IMG/VR virus record: IMGVR_UViG_3300017788_000050
Location: 1-43,781 of that record
Source of the DNA: a virus
Length of the DNA stretch: 43,781 nucleotides
Strand: one strand, 5' to 3'
This document shows, piece by piece, positions 6,782-15,557 of this stretch. A model generated the notes under the pieces. It was not told where the DNA came from and searched no databases. It saw nothing but the letters and a program-made list of their open reading frames with translations. Position numbers and translations under genes: made by a program. Position 1 is the first letter of the stretch; every line of letters begins with the position of its first letter.

Positions 6782-6805
6782 ATATATCTTTACAGGAGTG
6801 TATAA
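6752..6805 (+). repeat. 22-base direct repeat at the end of the par operon
   Basis: The segment ATATCTTTACAG(A/G)AGT(A/G)TATAA occurs at 6752-6773, inside the last codons of the RHH gene, and again at 6784-6805, just after its stop. The copies match at 20 of 22 positions with starts 32 bases apart, about three helical turns. They share ATATCTTTA with the repeats before parA, so they may be a second partition-protein binding cluster. Confidence 0.5.
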
Positions 6806-6888
6806 CCAAAACATTGTAGTATACTCAGTTTAGTAGTATATTCTTATAAGTTCAGGCCTCACAAAAATACGTCATTAATAAGTTAGAA

Positions 6889-7149
6889 TTGGCGTTAAAT
6901 GTGGATCTTGAATTTTGGTTGGTTTTACTTAAGGAACTATTACGGTTAATTAAAATCAGGGTCCTTGAAACCCCCGTAATGAGTTTTCTTACAACTGGCA
7001 AGTTCAAGCCTAGCAAAAAAATGCTTCTTAATATTGTAAAAGGCACCTTAACCTTATACTTGTTCAAGAAGCTGTTTTTATATTTTTGTCAGGTTTCTCC
7101 ATTGCTTAATGAAATATACGAAATTATCAAGAAATATGTAGACAGCTGA
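6889..7149 (+). CDS. Doubtful hypothetical protein at the convergence point
   Basis: A frame from TTG 6889 encodes 86 residues with a Leu-rich, partly hydrophobic character. No ribosome binding site is seen before it and no family is recognised. Its stop lies 7 bases from the end of the leftward ejection-protein gene. It could be the rightward operon's last gene or chance. If it is false, the 6806-7155 gap holds no visible gene or terminator. Confidence 0.35.
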   Translation: MALNVDLEFWLVLLKELLRLIKIRVLETPVMSFLTTGKFKPSKKMLLNIVKGTLTLYLFKKLFLYFCQVSPLLNEIYEIIKKYVDS

Positions 7150-7155
7150 TGTAAC

Positions 7156-9558
7156 TCACTTCTTCCGCATTTTCTTCATTTCCTCAGGAGTAAAAATGAA
7201 AGAACTGCGATCTGTAGAGTCCTTGACGTCTTCAAGGAACTTGTCGCGGTCGAAAGCTGGTAATCCATTATTTAGCAGTGGCTTAAGCCCGTTATATAGC
7301 ATATGAGGTTTAGATAAAATATTTTCAGAAGCGTCTAATATTTTTGCTTTTATCCCTTTATTAGGCATTTTTCCGTGTTCTATAACTGCTTCGAGCTTCC
7401 TTTTATCCATGAAGCTTTCGGATAAGTTTCTTATATTCCGCATTTGCCATGAAGCTTTAAGCGAATTAGCTGCCCCCGCAGTCGCTCCTAATGCTGCCGT
7501 CCCAGGTCCTTTTAACGAACCTACAGCCGCTCCAATAACAGTATTTTTAACGAGCCCGCTAGCTTGCTCATCTAAGTTATAATCTCTTTGAACATTTGCT
7601 GTATTGCTAGTGTTTTTTAAAGTACCACGCGTTATACCTAATTTTTCTATATAAGGAACGAAGTCCTGCTTTGCTAATTGGTAATTTTCCTTACCTATTA
7701 AAGCAATCAACAAGTCTTTATCGGAATTATCTTTGCTAAACAATTTAACAAATGGCTTGGTATTCAAGTTCCCTTCAGCAGTGATGATATTTTTGCTATA
7801 CAAAAGATCTTCTATTTTCGCTCCTTTTAATTGCTTCATGAGCAATTCGGCTTTAGGGCTGTGATCAGCTCCTAGGATTCTACTTAATTGTGTAACATTA
7901 TGAGCGCTATTCATAAATGCTATAGCTTCTTTAGGGGATTCTTGGCTAAGAATACTTCTTGCCATATCAGTTTTAATTCTAGTTTGAATCATTTCCTTGT
8001 TATAACTCTGTGCCTCTTTCCATAATTTTACAAAATCTTTATTCGAGATACCCTTTCCTACTGCTTCATCTATTTCTGATTTTATTGTATGGCTAATTTT
8101 TCCTAGGAGTTTAGTATAACTTTCACCGTTAACCGATCTTTCACTTAAATCTGTTGCCCACCCTAATAAATCTCTCAAACTCATCTGATTATTTACTAAT
8201 CCCGCCTTAAACTCAGTTAAAGTATTTATAATAGAGTTCTTAGCTGCATTGGTCTTGTCGCCATAGCTTAAATCTTCTAATAATGTATCTATCTCCTTTA
8301 ATGTCTTATTAGGTGCTAACACATCAACCTCAGTAGCGATACTTTTTGCTAGCTGATACTTATCATTAGATGCTTTAGTCCACGCTTGAGAATTTTGGAG
8401 GGTTTGATCTTTAAATGAGTCTGACAATGTTTTACCTAGAGACTCATCAGCTCTACGTTGCGTAGCTAACCCTAAAGTATCTTTTAAAACGGTATCTTTA
8501 AATTTATCTATAACGGTTTCATCGGTATTGTCTATAACTGCCTTCCAAGCCTCAGAGGCGTATTGGCTCCTTAGTTTATTATTTTCTGTAAAAGCTGCTT
8601 TTACGCTATCGGTTGCTAAAGCAGGGGTTAATGGTAGATCATGTTTACTGGCAATATCTACAACCTTTTCGTCCGTTTTACCACCATATTTTTTGGCAAA
8701 CTTATTAGCACTAATTTCTGCTACTAATGTTTTAGGCGGCGTGGTAGTTAATTTATATAAGGCATTGAGTGCCTTAGTACCTGCAGCTGGTACTGTGACT
8801 GCTCCTGCTATTGATCCTATAATTTCTCTTCCTACATTTTCTAATTCACTTGTATTAGGGTCATCACTTTTAGCAAGCTCAGCTCCCGCACCAGCTCCTG
8901 CGAAAGCTCCCGCATTTTTAGCGTTCACGTCTATAGCTAAGAATTCACTAAGACGGCCTACCCAAGGCATCTTTGCAAATGCACCAGTCTTGCTGAGTAA
9001 TTGAACTCCTTTACCAGCCCAACTAAAAGGCAAAACCTCTGGAGCTAGTGAGCCTCCTGCTTTAGCGATAGCTACTCCTTTATCATGCTCAAAGCCAGTT
9101 TCCCATTCGTCTTTGGCTCTTTGTTCTATCTTAGGGTTATTCCAATAATCTTTTGCTGTCGTATAGCTTTTATCAGCAAACCCATTTAGATTATTCGCTA
9201 CGCCTGTTGCGCCCACTTTATCTGCTATGGTACTAGCTCCTTGTGCTATTCCCCCAGCTGTTAAACCTCCTAGAGCAACGCCGATGTCGGCTATTTTCCC
9301 TACTTTTTCGGCAATTCCCCCCATAAACCCTTGTACATGATCGGTAAAGCCAGGGGTGGTTAACTCGCCTCCCATTTCAAAAGCTTGTTTTAGGCTGGAG
9401 CCAGGTATTAGCCACTCTTCACCATCAGCAGCCTTAACTTTAAATTTTTGACCAGAGTATGCTTCATCAAGCGTTCCTCCTCCAGCTAATGCTTTAGGTA
9501 AACTTTCAGCTGGAATGCTCCATTTGGATTTATCTTGTCCATGTATTACAAATTTCAT
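7156..9558 (-). CDS. Large DNA-ejection / internal virion protein
   Basis: The 800-residue protein is the last and largest of three consecutive genes that follow the tail genes, where P22-like phages encode ejection proteins (gp7, gp20, gp16). It contains Ala/Gly-rich hydrophobic segments at about residues 78-115 and 215-260 and long helical regions between, as expected for proteins that enter the host envelope with the DNA. The N terminus has a short duplication, WSIPAESLPKALAGGGTL (about 13-30) and WLIPGSSLKQAFEMGGEL (about 49-66). No lytic transglycosylase motif is visible. It overlaps the preceding gene by ATGA. Confidence 0.72.
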   Translation of the reverse strand: MKFVIHGQDKSKWSIPAESLPKALAGGGTLDEAYSGQKFKVKAADGEEWLIPGSSLKQAFEMGGELTTPGFTDHVQGFMGGIAEKVGKIADIGVALGGLTAGGIAQGASTIADKVGATGVANNLNGFADKSYTTAKDYWNNPKIEQRAKDEWETGFEHDKGVAIAKAGGSLAPEVLPFSWAGKGVQLLSKTGAFAKMPWVGRLSEFLAIDVNAKNAGAFAGAGAGAELAKSDDPNTSELENVGREIIGSIAGAVTVPAAGTKALNALYKLTTTPPKTLVAEISANKFAKKYGGKTDEKVVDIASKHDLPLTPALATDSVKAAFTENNKLRSQYASEAWKAVIDNTDETVIDKFKDTVLKDTLGLATQRRADESLGKTLSDSFKDQTLQNSQAWTKASNDKYQLAKSIATEVDVLAPNKTLKEIDTLLEDLSYGDKTNAAKNSIINTLTEFKAGLVNNQMSLRDLLGWATDLSERSVNGESYTKLLGKISHTIKSEIDEAVGKGISNKDFVKLWKEAQSYNKEMIQTRIKTDMARSILSQESPKEAIAFMNSAHNVTQLSRILGADHSPKAELLMKQLKGAKIEDLLYSKNIITAEGNLNTKPFVKLFSKDNSDKDLLIALIGKENYQLAKQDFVPYIEKLGITRGTLKNTSNTANVQRDYNLDEQASGLVKNTVIGAAVGSLKGPGTAALGATAGAANSLKASWQMRNIRNLSESFMDKRKLEAVIEHGKMPNKGIKAKILDASENILSKPHMLYNGLKPLLNNGLPAFDRDKFLEDVKDSTDRSSFIFTPEEMKKMRKK

Positions 9559-10751
9559 TTAATACGCTCAGCTCCTGGTATGGTTGAAAAGTCAAAGTTT
9601 GCTTTATTAGGAACTGTCTCTTGGGTTGAGGAGCCAGCAGTTGCATTAGCGTTCGTGTTTAATGTTTTTAAATATAGATTTCTATATTGCTGGATAATCG
9701 CCCTGTTAGCCTCAGGCGAATTATTTGCTGAGATAGTTGGAATGTGATTAAATTCTGTTTCGTTTCGGTACCCAAATGCTTTAAAGAATTTCCCTCGGAT
9801 CAACTCTCCTGTAGAATCCAAAGAAACTTCGCTAGCTCCAGGTGAATAAGCTTCAGGAAAAAAGCTTTTGTAAAATCTGTCTTTCAATCCTCTTTGTCCC
9901 TTACTACCATGTTCTGATATCACTTGTCCGGCTGCACTCATGATATCTGATATCTCATTTTCACTTTGCTGTTCAGCATTTTTAGAAGATTGAGCCTCAT
10001 AATCAGCCTTTCTTGTCTGTGCATTATGCAAGTTAGCAGAAGAATACTGGTTGGCTATACCAGCTTTTTTCTCTTCTATGGTTAGGTTCTCAAGTAGATC
10101 GGACTGTTTAAATTTATTCTGCATAGTAAGAGTAGTTAAATTAGGAATTTCCTTTTGTAGCTCAGGAGGCAATGTTGAAACCAAAGGGGCAAGGAGATCT
10201 TTCATAAAAACTCCTTCAGTTTTACCACCAGGCTCAAGATAAGCTTTTCCGTTGTATATATGGTCTATAGGAGGCATCTTTGCTCCCATATCTGGATTCT
10301 CTGTTTTAAATCTGTTATATAGCAAGATTCCTAACGAATTCGCCGTTTGCTGATCACCTGAACCAAAAGCATCATTTAACTTTTTAAAGTCCCCATAATT
10401 ATTACTCATGTAATTAGAAAACGCAGCTTCTATAAGTTTTTGCGCTCCCAATTGTTTTTTCAAACCTACACTGTAGCCTACAACTTCCTTTAAATCATTT
10501 TCTAGATCTTGTAATTTAGCTTCTCTCAGTTGAGTCTGACTACCTTTCATCCCTGCGCCTACACCAGCCATTAAGGCGTTGGTCATTTTCTGCTTACCAT
10601 TTATTGCGGCTTGTTTACTTTGTTCTATATAAGCATCGCCTATATCGTCAAACAGCCCCCTGCGGTTGACTAGTTTAGTGTAATTATCTACAGGATCATC
10701 TCTAGTCTTGCCCGAAAGCAAATCTACCATCCAGTTAGTATCTTTTGTCAT
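9555..10751 (-). CDS. Second ejection-type internal virion protein
   Basis: The 398-residue product is mostly helical, with Gln, Asn and Lys abundant. A hydrophobic Ala/Gly segment near residues 57-70 (KMTNALMAGVGAGMKGSQ) precedes a coiled-coil region, and the C-terminal quarter is less ordered. Size and position agree with a P22 gp20-like DNA-transfer protein. It begins two bases after the previous gene's stop and overlaps the next by ATGA. Assignment is from order and composition, not a clear family match. Confidence 0.65.
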   Translation of the reverse strand: MTKDTNWMVDLLSGKTRDDPVDNYTKLVNRRGLFDDIGDAYIEQSKQAAINGKQKMTNALMAGVGAGMKGSQTQLREAKLQDLENDLKEVVGYSVGLKKQLGAQKLIEAAFSNYMSNNYGDFKKLNDAFGSGDQQTANSLGILLYNRFKTENPDMGAKMPPIDHIYNGKAYLEPGGKTEGVFMKDLLAPLVSTLPPELQKEIPNLTTLTMQNKFKQSDLLENLTIEEKKAGIANQYSSANLHNAQTRKADYEAQSSKNAEQQSENEISDIMSAAGQVISEHGSKGQRGLKDRFYKSFFPEAYSPGASEVSLDSTGELIRGKFFKAFGYRNETEFNHIPTISANNSPEANRAIIQQYRNLYLKTLNTNANATAGSSTQETVPNKANFDFSTIPGAERIK

Positions 10752-10752
10752 A

Positions 10753-11904
10753 TTAGTCCTTTTTCCCGAAAATTGTTTTAGGATCGACCCCTGCCATCTG
10801 TAAGCCTTTCATTGTACCGAATGATCCTAAACCACCGCCCAATAAGGCGCCTGCGCCAGTCATTAGTAATTGCCCCATAGGATTACTTTGAGCGGCTTGG
10901 TTAGCTTTAAACCTTTCTATTTCTAAAGCCCCTTGGTTAAGTTCTGCCATATTCAAGTGGTGCATAGCCTGGTTATCATTATTTATCGCATGTACTGCTT
11001 GGTTGTTAGTATTGGTAAGCAATGATACAGCAGCGTTAGTCGGATTACGTGCTTGCATGACTCCTGCCCGTAGTTGCCTTGTTGCAAGTTCCGTGCCAAT
11101 ACGCATTTGCTCATTGGCAAGACTCAGTCTTGCTTGCTCAGAACCTCTTTGCTGTACTAGCTGTTCTCTACTTAGATCTTGGCCTCTTGCCGTAAGTTCA
11201 TTCTGGCTCTCGCTGTTATAGCGGCTAAGTTCGATGCCTGCTTGCTGAACTATTTGTTGCCCTAATTGGTACTGGTTAGCTAAGGTTTGTTGCTTGGTTT
11301 TATGTCCTAATTCTGCAACTTGTAAGGCATTGTTTATGTCAGCATCGACTCTTTCTCTAGCCAAGGCAATTTGTGTACCAAGAGCAGTTGAGGAGTTAGC
11401 GAGACCCATTTGTCTCAATTTACTATCAATCCCATTGCTCCTTATATCAAAACCTTTATCCATTGCTTTCTGGCTTGCCGCTTTAAAACTATCAATTAAA
11501 GCTTTGTTTTGCGGTATAAGTTCAGGCGCAGTATTTTCAATTATGCCAATAGTGTTTTGTAAGTCCCTAAGCTCTCCTGTAAGAGTTGCTACAGCCGCTG
11601 CATAACGATTATTAAAGTCTGCAAGCTTCCCTACTTCAGGGAGCCTTAAGTCAAGGTTATTTACAGCAATTGGTGAGTCAATAGGGGGCTTACCGCTTAT
11701 ATCTCTAGTGTGTACGCTTAAATTTCCCTCGCGGTCACGAATAAAAGCAAACTCCTCCCCGCTGATAGCGTCCATCCACTTCATAGCGTTTATCGGCTTA
11801 AACTCATCAGCAGCTTTCACTGGCTGATACTCTGTCCTTCTAATTGCCGGAGCTTCGTCATCGTCATCATCAAATAACCCAAAAGGGCCGCCTCCGCTTC
11901 CCAT
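10753..11904 (-). CDS. First ejection-type internal virion protein
   Basis: The 383-residue product begins with a Gly-rich stretch and an acidic run (DDDDDE), then a long Gln/Ala-rich coiled coil (about 100-320), and ends in a Gly-rich hydrophobic segment (LLMTGAGALLGGGLGSFG, about residues 347-364). Such C-terminal segments occur in phage ejection proteins that insert into the host membrane. It directly follows the GNAT-like gene and heads the set of three internal-protein genes. Confidence 0.65.
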   Translation of the reverse strand: MGSGGGPFGLFDDDDDEAPAIRRTEYQPVKAADEFKPINAMKWMDAISGEEFAFIRDREGNLSVHTRDISGKPPIDSPIAVNNLDLRLPEVGKLADFNNRYAAAVATLTGELRDLQNTIGIIENTAPELIPQNKALIDSFKAASQKAMDKGFDIRSNGIDSKLRQMGLANSSTALGTQIALARERVDADINNALQVAELGHKTKQQTLANQYQLGQQIVQQAGIELSRYNSESQNELTARGQDLSREQLVQQRGSEQARLSLANEQMRIGTELATRQLRAGVMQARNPTNAAVSLLTNTNNQAVHAINNDNQAMHHLNMAELNQGALEIERFKANQAAQSNPMGQLLMTGAGALLGGGLGSFGTMKGLQMAGVDPKTIFGKKD

Positions 11905-11912
11905 AAATACCT

Positions 11913-12242
11913 CTATAATATATTTAAAAAATAATACTTCTTATTATAATGCACAAACCCAAAGAACTCAAGGAGCCTGAGGCTTCTGGGGTTGTTTAAA
12001 CACGTAAAAACTCTCTCCAAATTATGCTCTTTTGCTACCTTGTTGAATATCTTAAAAAGATACATGGCAAAAGACTTAGTTAACCACCTAGAACGCCACC
12101 CTTTTTCAATCTCTAAGTCAAGCCAAGCAGTGCCTTCCGTCTCATTAAAATAAACGCTTAAATTACCTATAAGCTCCTCATCTTTCCTGAGCTCTAAGTT
12201 AAATAAGCTGTTTTTAGAGGTGTTTAATATTACTTTTTTCAT
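11913..12242 (-). CDS. GNAT-fold acetyltransferase-like protein
   Basis: The 109-residue product has a compact GNAT pattern: a first strand, IGNLSVYFNE, AWLDLEIEKGWRSRWLTKSFAMYLFKIFNKVAKEHNL, then RVFTCLNNPRSLRLLEFFGF. Classical Q/RxxGxG/A is degenerate (GWRSRW). Podoviruses often carry such a gene just before their internal virion proteins, and T7 gp13 has been compared to GNAT proteins, so an assembly role rather than a metabolic one is likely. It sits between the tail fibres and the first ejection protein. Confidence 0.7.
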   Translation of the reverse strand: MKKVILNTSKNSLFNLELRKDEELIGNLSVYFNETEGTAWLDLEIEKGWRSRWLTKSFAMYLFKIFNKVAKEHNLERVFTCLNNPRSLRLLEFFGFVHYNKKYYFLNIL

Positions 12243-12249
12243 ACCTTAA

Positions 12250-13620
12250 TTAACTTTTAAAACTGTAAAATGAAGCGTTAACTCTACTTTTAGTTGTTAA
12301 AGGGTATTTTGATAATAAACTACTTGCACCTTCTAAATGATTTAAGGTAACTATTCCATTATTAGATGTTACAAGTTGGCCTTGTACGTTAGTAACATAT
12401 ATATTTTTTTCATATGTTAATTCGTAAGTTGAGCCGTGCCAGCTGCAGTAATACCACCAGCCGCCGCTATTATCTGGAGCTACTGCCACGTGTAAATCCG
12501 TCACAGTACCAGTGCCACCAGAACGATCTATACCTGTTACTGGGAAAGAAAAATAACAGACCTGTGTTAATTTAAACTTGCCTAAGAATATAACGCCGTC
12601 AGGTTTAGTTTTTTGGACTTGTATCGGAGGATTTAGTAGCTTATCCTTAATTTGTTTATATTTATTTATTGCATTCTGTATTTCTTGGCTAAAACTATTC
12701 AGGGTCAAAGAATTTAAAGCTATTTTCTCCCTAGGTAACTTAATGTTATGAACATTGATCCCCTGATCAGGAAAGTTTATAACTGCTCCAAAGTTTGAGC
12801 CTGTTAGATTTGGTAAATTAATAACAGCAGGGGGTTGGATGTTAGCATTGTAGGGCTTAAAGTGGCTATCTGTAATAGAACCTGGAAATATATTCTTGCC
12901 TTCAATAAACTGCGGGTCGTTAAAGTTTGCAGGGGCTATAGTACCCGCCTTTATCGCTATATTCCCAATAGAAGCATCATCAAAATCCTTGAGCAATACC
13001 TGCGCAGCGATGTCGGCTGTATAAGGCAACTCATAAAATTCTCCTATATGCTTAAAATCTATTGCTCCAGGAGCAATCTTTTCATTAGCGACCTCTTGTA
13101 ACATATGCTCATATATTGAGTTGTCATTAATAATATTTGTAAAGGCATCTATAGTAAAATTCTCACCAGCTAAAACGCCTAGTTGCCTACCAGTTAACAC
13201 ATTAGTATCGATATCGTCTGAAGTAATCTTCCTAAAAGAAATGCTGCTTAAAAAATTGCTAAACAACAGTTGGTCATTATCATCCGGCGTAACCGCAAAA
13301 ATATTGCCTTGATAATCAGAAGCTAGTACCGAGCCTGCGGATATCTTTGTTATTTTGCTCAAAGAAAGCAAATTATCATCAACGTTAATATCATTAATAT
13401 ACATATAACCGACATCTTCATTGTTAATATTGCAAAACACCGCTGAAGGTTCTCCCGCTATGCCACCTGTGACATTAAAAATAACTGATTCTATATAAGG
13501 AATTAGGGTCTCATTAATATAAGTTGCCAGTAAGTTAAACTGAGAATCTAAATGCTCAGGCAGCACTTCATGCTTTGTTTTATCCCTGAAGAATTTTTTA
13601 TCTATTATTAGATTAGACAA
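12250..13620 (-). CDS. Tail protein, paralogue 3 of 3
   Basis: The 456-residue product shares its N-terminal layout with the two preceding genes: a conserved block DSQFNLLATYINETLIPYI near residue 25, a mid-part SVLASDYQGNIFAVTP, and repeating 'DNSI/DGAI' type beta turns (SIYEHML, APGAIDFKHI). The C-terminal ~100 residues differ, with YCSWHGSTYELTYEKNIYV, and may be the distal receptor-binding or shape-determining part. It overlaps the previous paralogue by 8 bases. Probably a trimeric fibre or tail-needle-associated protein. Confidence 0.7.
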   Translation of the reverse strand: MSNLIIDKKFFRDKTKHEVLPEHLDSQFNLLATYINETLIPYIESVIFNVTGGIAGEPSAVFCNINNEDVGYMYINDINVDDNLLSLSKITKISAGSVLASDYQGNIFAVTPDDNDQLLFSNFLSSISFRKITSDDIDTNVLTGRQLGVLAGENFTIDAFTNIINDNSIYEHMLQEVANEKIAPGAIDFKHIGEFYELPYTADIAAQVLLKDFDDASIGNIAIKAGTIAPANFNDPQFIEGKNIFPGSITDSHFKPYNANIQPPAVINLPNLTGSNFGAVINFPDQGINVHNIKLPREKIALNSLTLNSFSQEIQNAINKYKQIKDKLLNPPIQVQKTKPDGVIFLGKFKLTQVCYFSFPVTGIDRSGGTGTVTDLHVAVAPDNSGGWWYYCSWHGSTYELTYEKNIYVTNVQGQLVTSNNGIVTLNHLEGASSLLSKYPLTTKSRVNASFYSFKS

Positions 13621-14581
13621 CTAAACCTCCAACCTTTAATTTTTCTATTATAGCAGCGCTTAATTTAGCCTTAGATATCCCGTCACTTGCTACCGAGTTA
13701 TTCTTAGGAGTAAAGCTATTATTCATGATATACGCAATGCTTAACGGGTTTAAAGCGTTAAAGAACGAATAAGGTGATATATCGCCCTGAGCGGGAAGCT
13801 TGATTGTATTTAGCATGAGATTATCATTTGTTAGTACTGGGTTGTTACCGAACATATAGCTAAAATCAATGGAGTTATCTGGTATATGTGTGAGCTTGAA
13901 AATATGCTTGTCAGAAACTATGCCGGTAACATCATCTCTTACCAAAATCAAGTTATTGTCGTCTCTTGTTGCAAGTAATTCATTGCTCATTTTGTGACTT
14001 TGATAAGCACGCTCCGCAACTTTATCGCCAGCGACTGCACCATCTGCTATTTTGATAGTCGGTATCCGACCGATATTATTAATAATATTATTTACTACCT
14101 CTACGTTTATGTGACCTAACGTCAATGCCCCTAGAGCTACACGATCATTAGTAATCGTAGAATCTTCAATGGCTACAGCTTGTATTTTGGCAAAACTACA
14201 ATGCTCATCGGCACTCAGTAAGGTATTAGCAGCATCTTCACAAGTTATGTAACTTAAATTAATTGCTTCGCAATATACAACGGAATCAGGCGTGATCCTT
14301 TTAAACCTATCTAGACTTATAGTAAGAGGCGGTATATCGCTGCCGCGGAGCCTGCTAAACTGTGTAGACTTATCTCCGATATTACGAAGCAAGTACCCAT
14401 CACTATCTAGCACCCCGTGTACTTTGTTGTTTTTTAAGTTATCGAGAGTAGGCACGATTTTATTATTAATATAATTAGCAATTAAGCCAAATTGATTGTC
14501 AAATACGTAACCTGTTAGCAGCTGCCCGCTATTTTTAACGATTTGAAAATATGAAGAATCTCGCACGTAAGCTTTTAACAT
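13613..14581 (-). CDS. Tail protein, paralogue 2 of 3
   Basis: The 322-residue product has the shared block DNQFGLIANYINNKIVPTL near residue 29, then LLRNIGDKSTQF, SVVYCEAINLSYIT, and beta-repeat turns (DSTITNDRVALGALTLGHI). It is shorter than the third copy and lacks its C-terminal domain. It starts one base after the preceding paralogue stops. Divergence among the three copies is high, so the duplications are old. Fibre function is inferred from repeats and from its place between the gp10-like hub and the ejection genes. Confidence 0.68.
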   Translation of the reverse strand: MLKAYVRDSSYFQIVKNSGQLLTGYVFDNQFGLIANYINNKIVPTLDNLKNNKVHGVLDSDGYLLRNIGDKSTQFSRLRGSDIPPLTISLDRFKRITPDSVVYCEAINLSYITCEDAANTLLSADEHCSFAKIQAVAIEDSTITNDRVALGALTLGHINVEVVNNIINNIGRIPTIKIADGAVAGDKVAERAYQSHKMSNELLATRDDNNLILVRDDVTGIVSDKHIFKLTHIPDNSIDFSYMFGNNPVLTNDNLMLNTIKLPAQGDISPYSFFNALNPLSIAYIMNNSFTPKNNSVASDGISKAKLSAAIIEKLKVGGLVV

Positions 14582-14582
14582 T

Positions 14583-15557
14583 TTATAAATCCAGTAATGC
14601 TCTTAAGTCAGGCGTTAAATGTTCAGGGTAGATTGATCCATTTTCTAGTAAGTCATCGTCTCGTGGATACCATTTATTGGTCGTAGTATTTAAATAATGT
14701 AATCTCTCTCCATTAATGTTATTTAAAGCTACATTATTTAAGTTGTAGTTTTTTACGTTTAAAGAACTAAAGCCGCTTATTTTGTCCCACGGATATTGCG
14801 TATTACTTAAATCCATAATCCTTTCATATTCTGGAGCGGTAAGGTTTGAATAAGCATTTACGCCGCTAAAAATAACATCAAAATGGCTTGATAAGTATCC
14901 GTCATACAGCATATTAGAAGTAATCATCGTCGGAAATACTGCTCTTACCCCGTCGGTCAATCTATCTGCTGTAAGACCTATACCTACATCACCGTCCTGC
15001 AAGGTATTAGTTGTTACACAGCTATCGGTAAACTTAATAGTCTGTATAGAATTGTCAGGTATGCTATATGTTTCTGCGGTTAAATTATCTGCTCCGATAC
15101 TATCTAAAGCAATGTGCCTCCCTAAAACAGACCTTGCTTCAAAGCAAGATCCGGTAATTTTACCAAAAACTGGAGAATCGGCTAAAACTGATTTTAAAGT
15201 TTGGTTACCTTCAAGTGGAGTAATGTATACATAATTACCCGCACTGTTACTGGCCAGTACTGAATTATCAATGGCTTTTTCTATTTTTATTAAACTTAAG
15301 CCGTTATATAAAAAACTATCAGCTTTTATAAAATCCCACTTTGTAGTACCATCACCCGTATTGGTTAAAAACGCGTTTTGTAGAGCAGGATTGTCAGTCC
15401 CTATAAATTGCTCATATATCAAATTATTAATAACTGGTAAGAGCTTATTATTTACAAAACTAACCGTATAGTTAAACTGAGAATCAACATCACTTGAGCG
15501 TATTTTAACTTTAGAGCTAAAGTAATTACTGGTCCTTCTAAATTGGTCAATTGGCAT
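14583..15557 (-). CDS. Tail protein, paralogue 1 of 3
   Basis: The 324-residue product has DSQFNYTVSFVNNKLLPVI near residue 25, LTNTGDGTTKWDFI, SVLASNSAGNYVYITP and turn repeats such as ADNLTAETYSIPDNSI. It overlaps the end of the gp10-like hub gene by 11 bases, implying translational coupling and stoichiometric production. The shared N-terminal block of all three paralogues is probably the part that attaches to the hub or trimerises. Confidence 0.68.
   Translation of the reverse strand: MPIDQFRRTSNYFSSKVKIRSSDVDSQFNYTVSFVNNKLLPVINNLIYEQFIGTDNPALQNAFLTNTGDGTTKWDFIKADSFLYNGLSLIKIEKAIDNSVLASNSAGNYVYITPLEGNQTLKSVLADSPVFGKITGSCFEARSVLGRHIALDSIGADNLTAETYSIPDNSIQTIKFTDSCVTTNTLQDGDVGIGLTADRLTDGVRAVFPTMITSNMLYDGYLSSHFDVIFSGVNAYSNLTAPEYERIMDLSNTQYPWDKISGFSSLNVKNYNLNNVALNNINGERLHYLNTTTNKWYPRDDDLLENGSIYPEHLTPDLRALLDL

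Noticed and set aside
8528-9004. 158-residue frame antisense to the large ejection protein
   Set aside because: Its Ala/Leu/Ser-rich sequence mirrors the Ala/Gly-rich ejection protein on the other strand; a shadow of the real gene.
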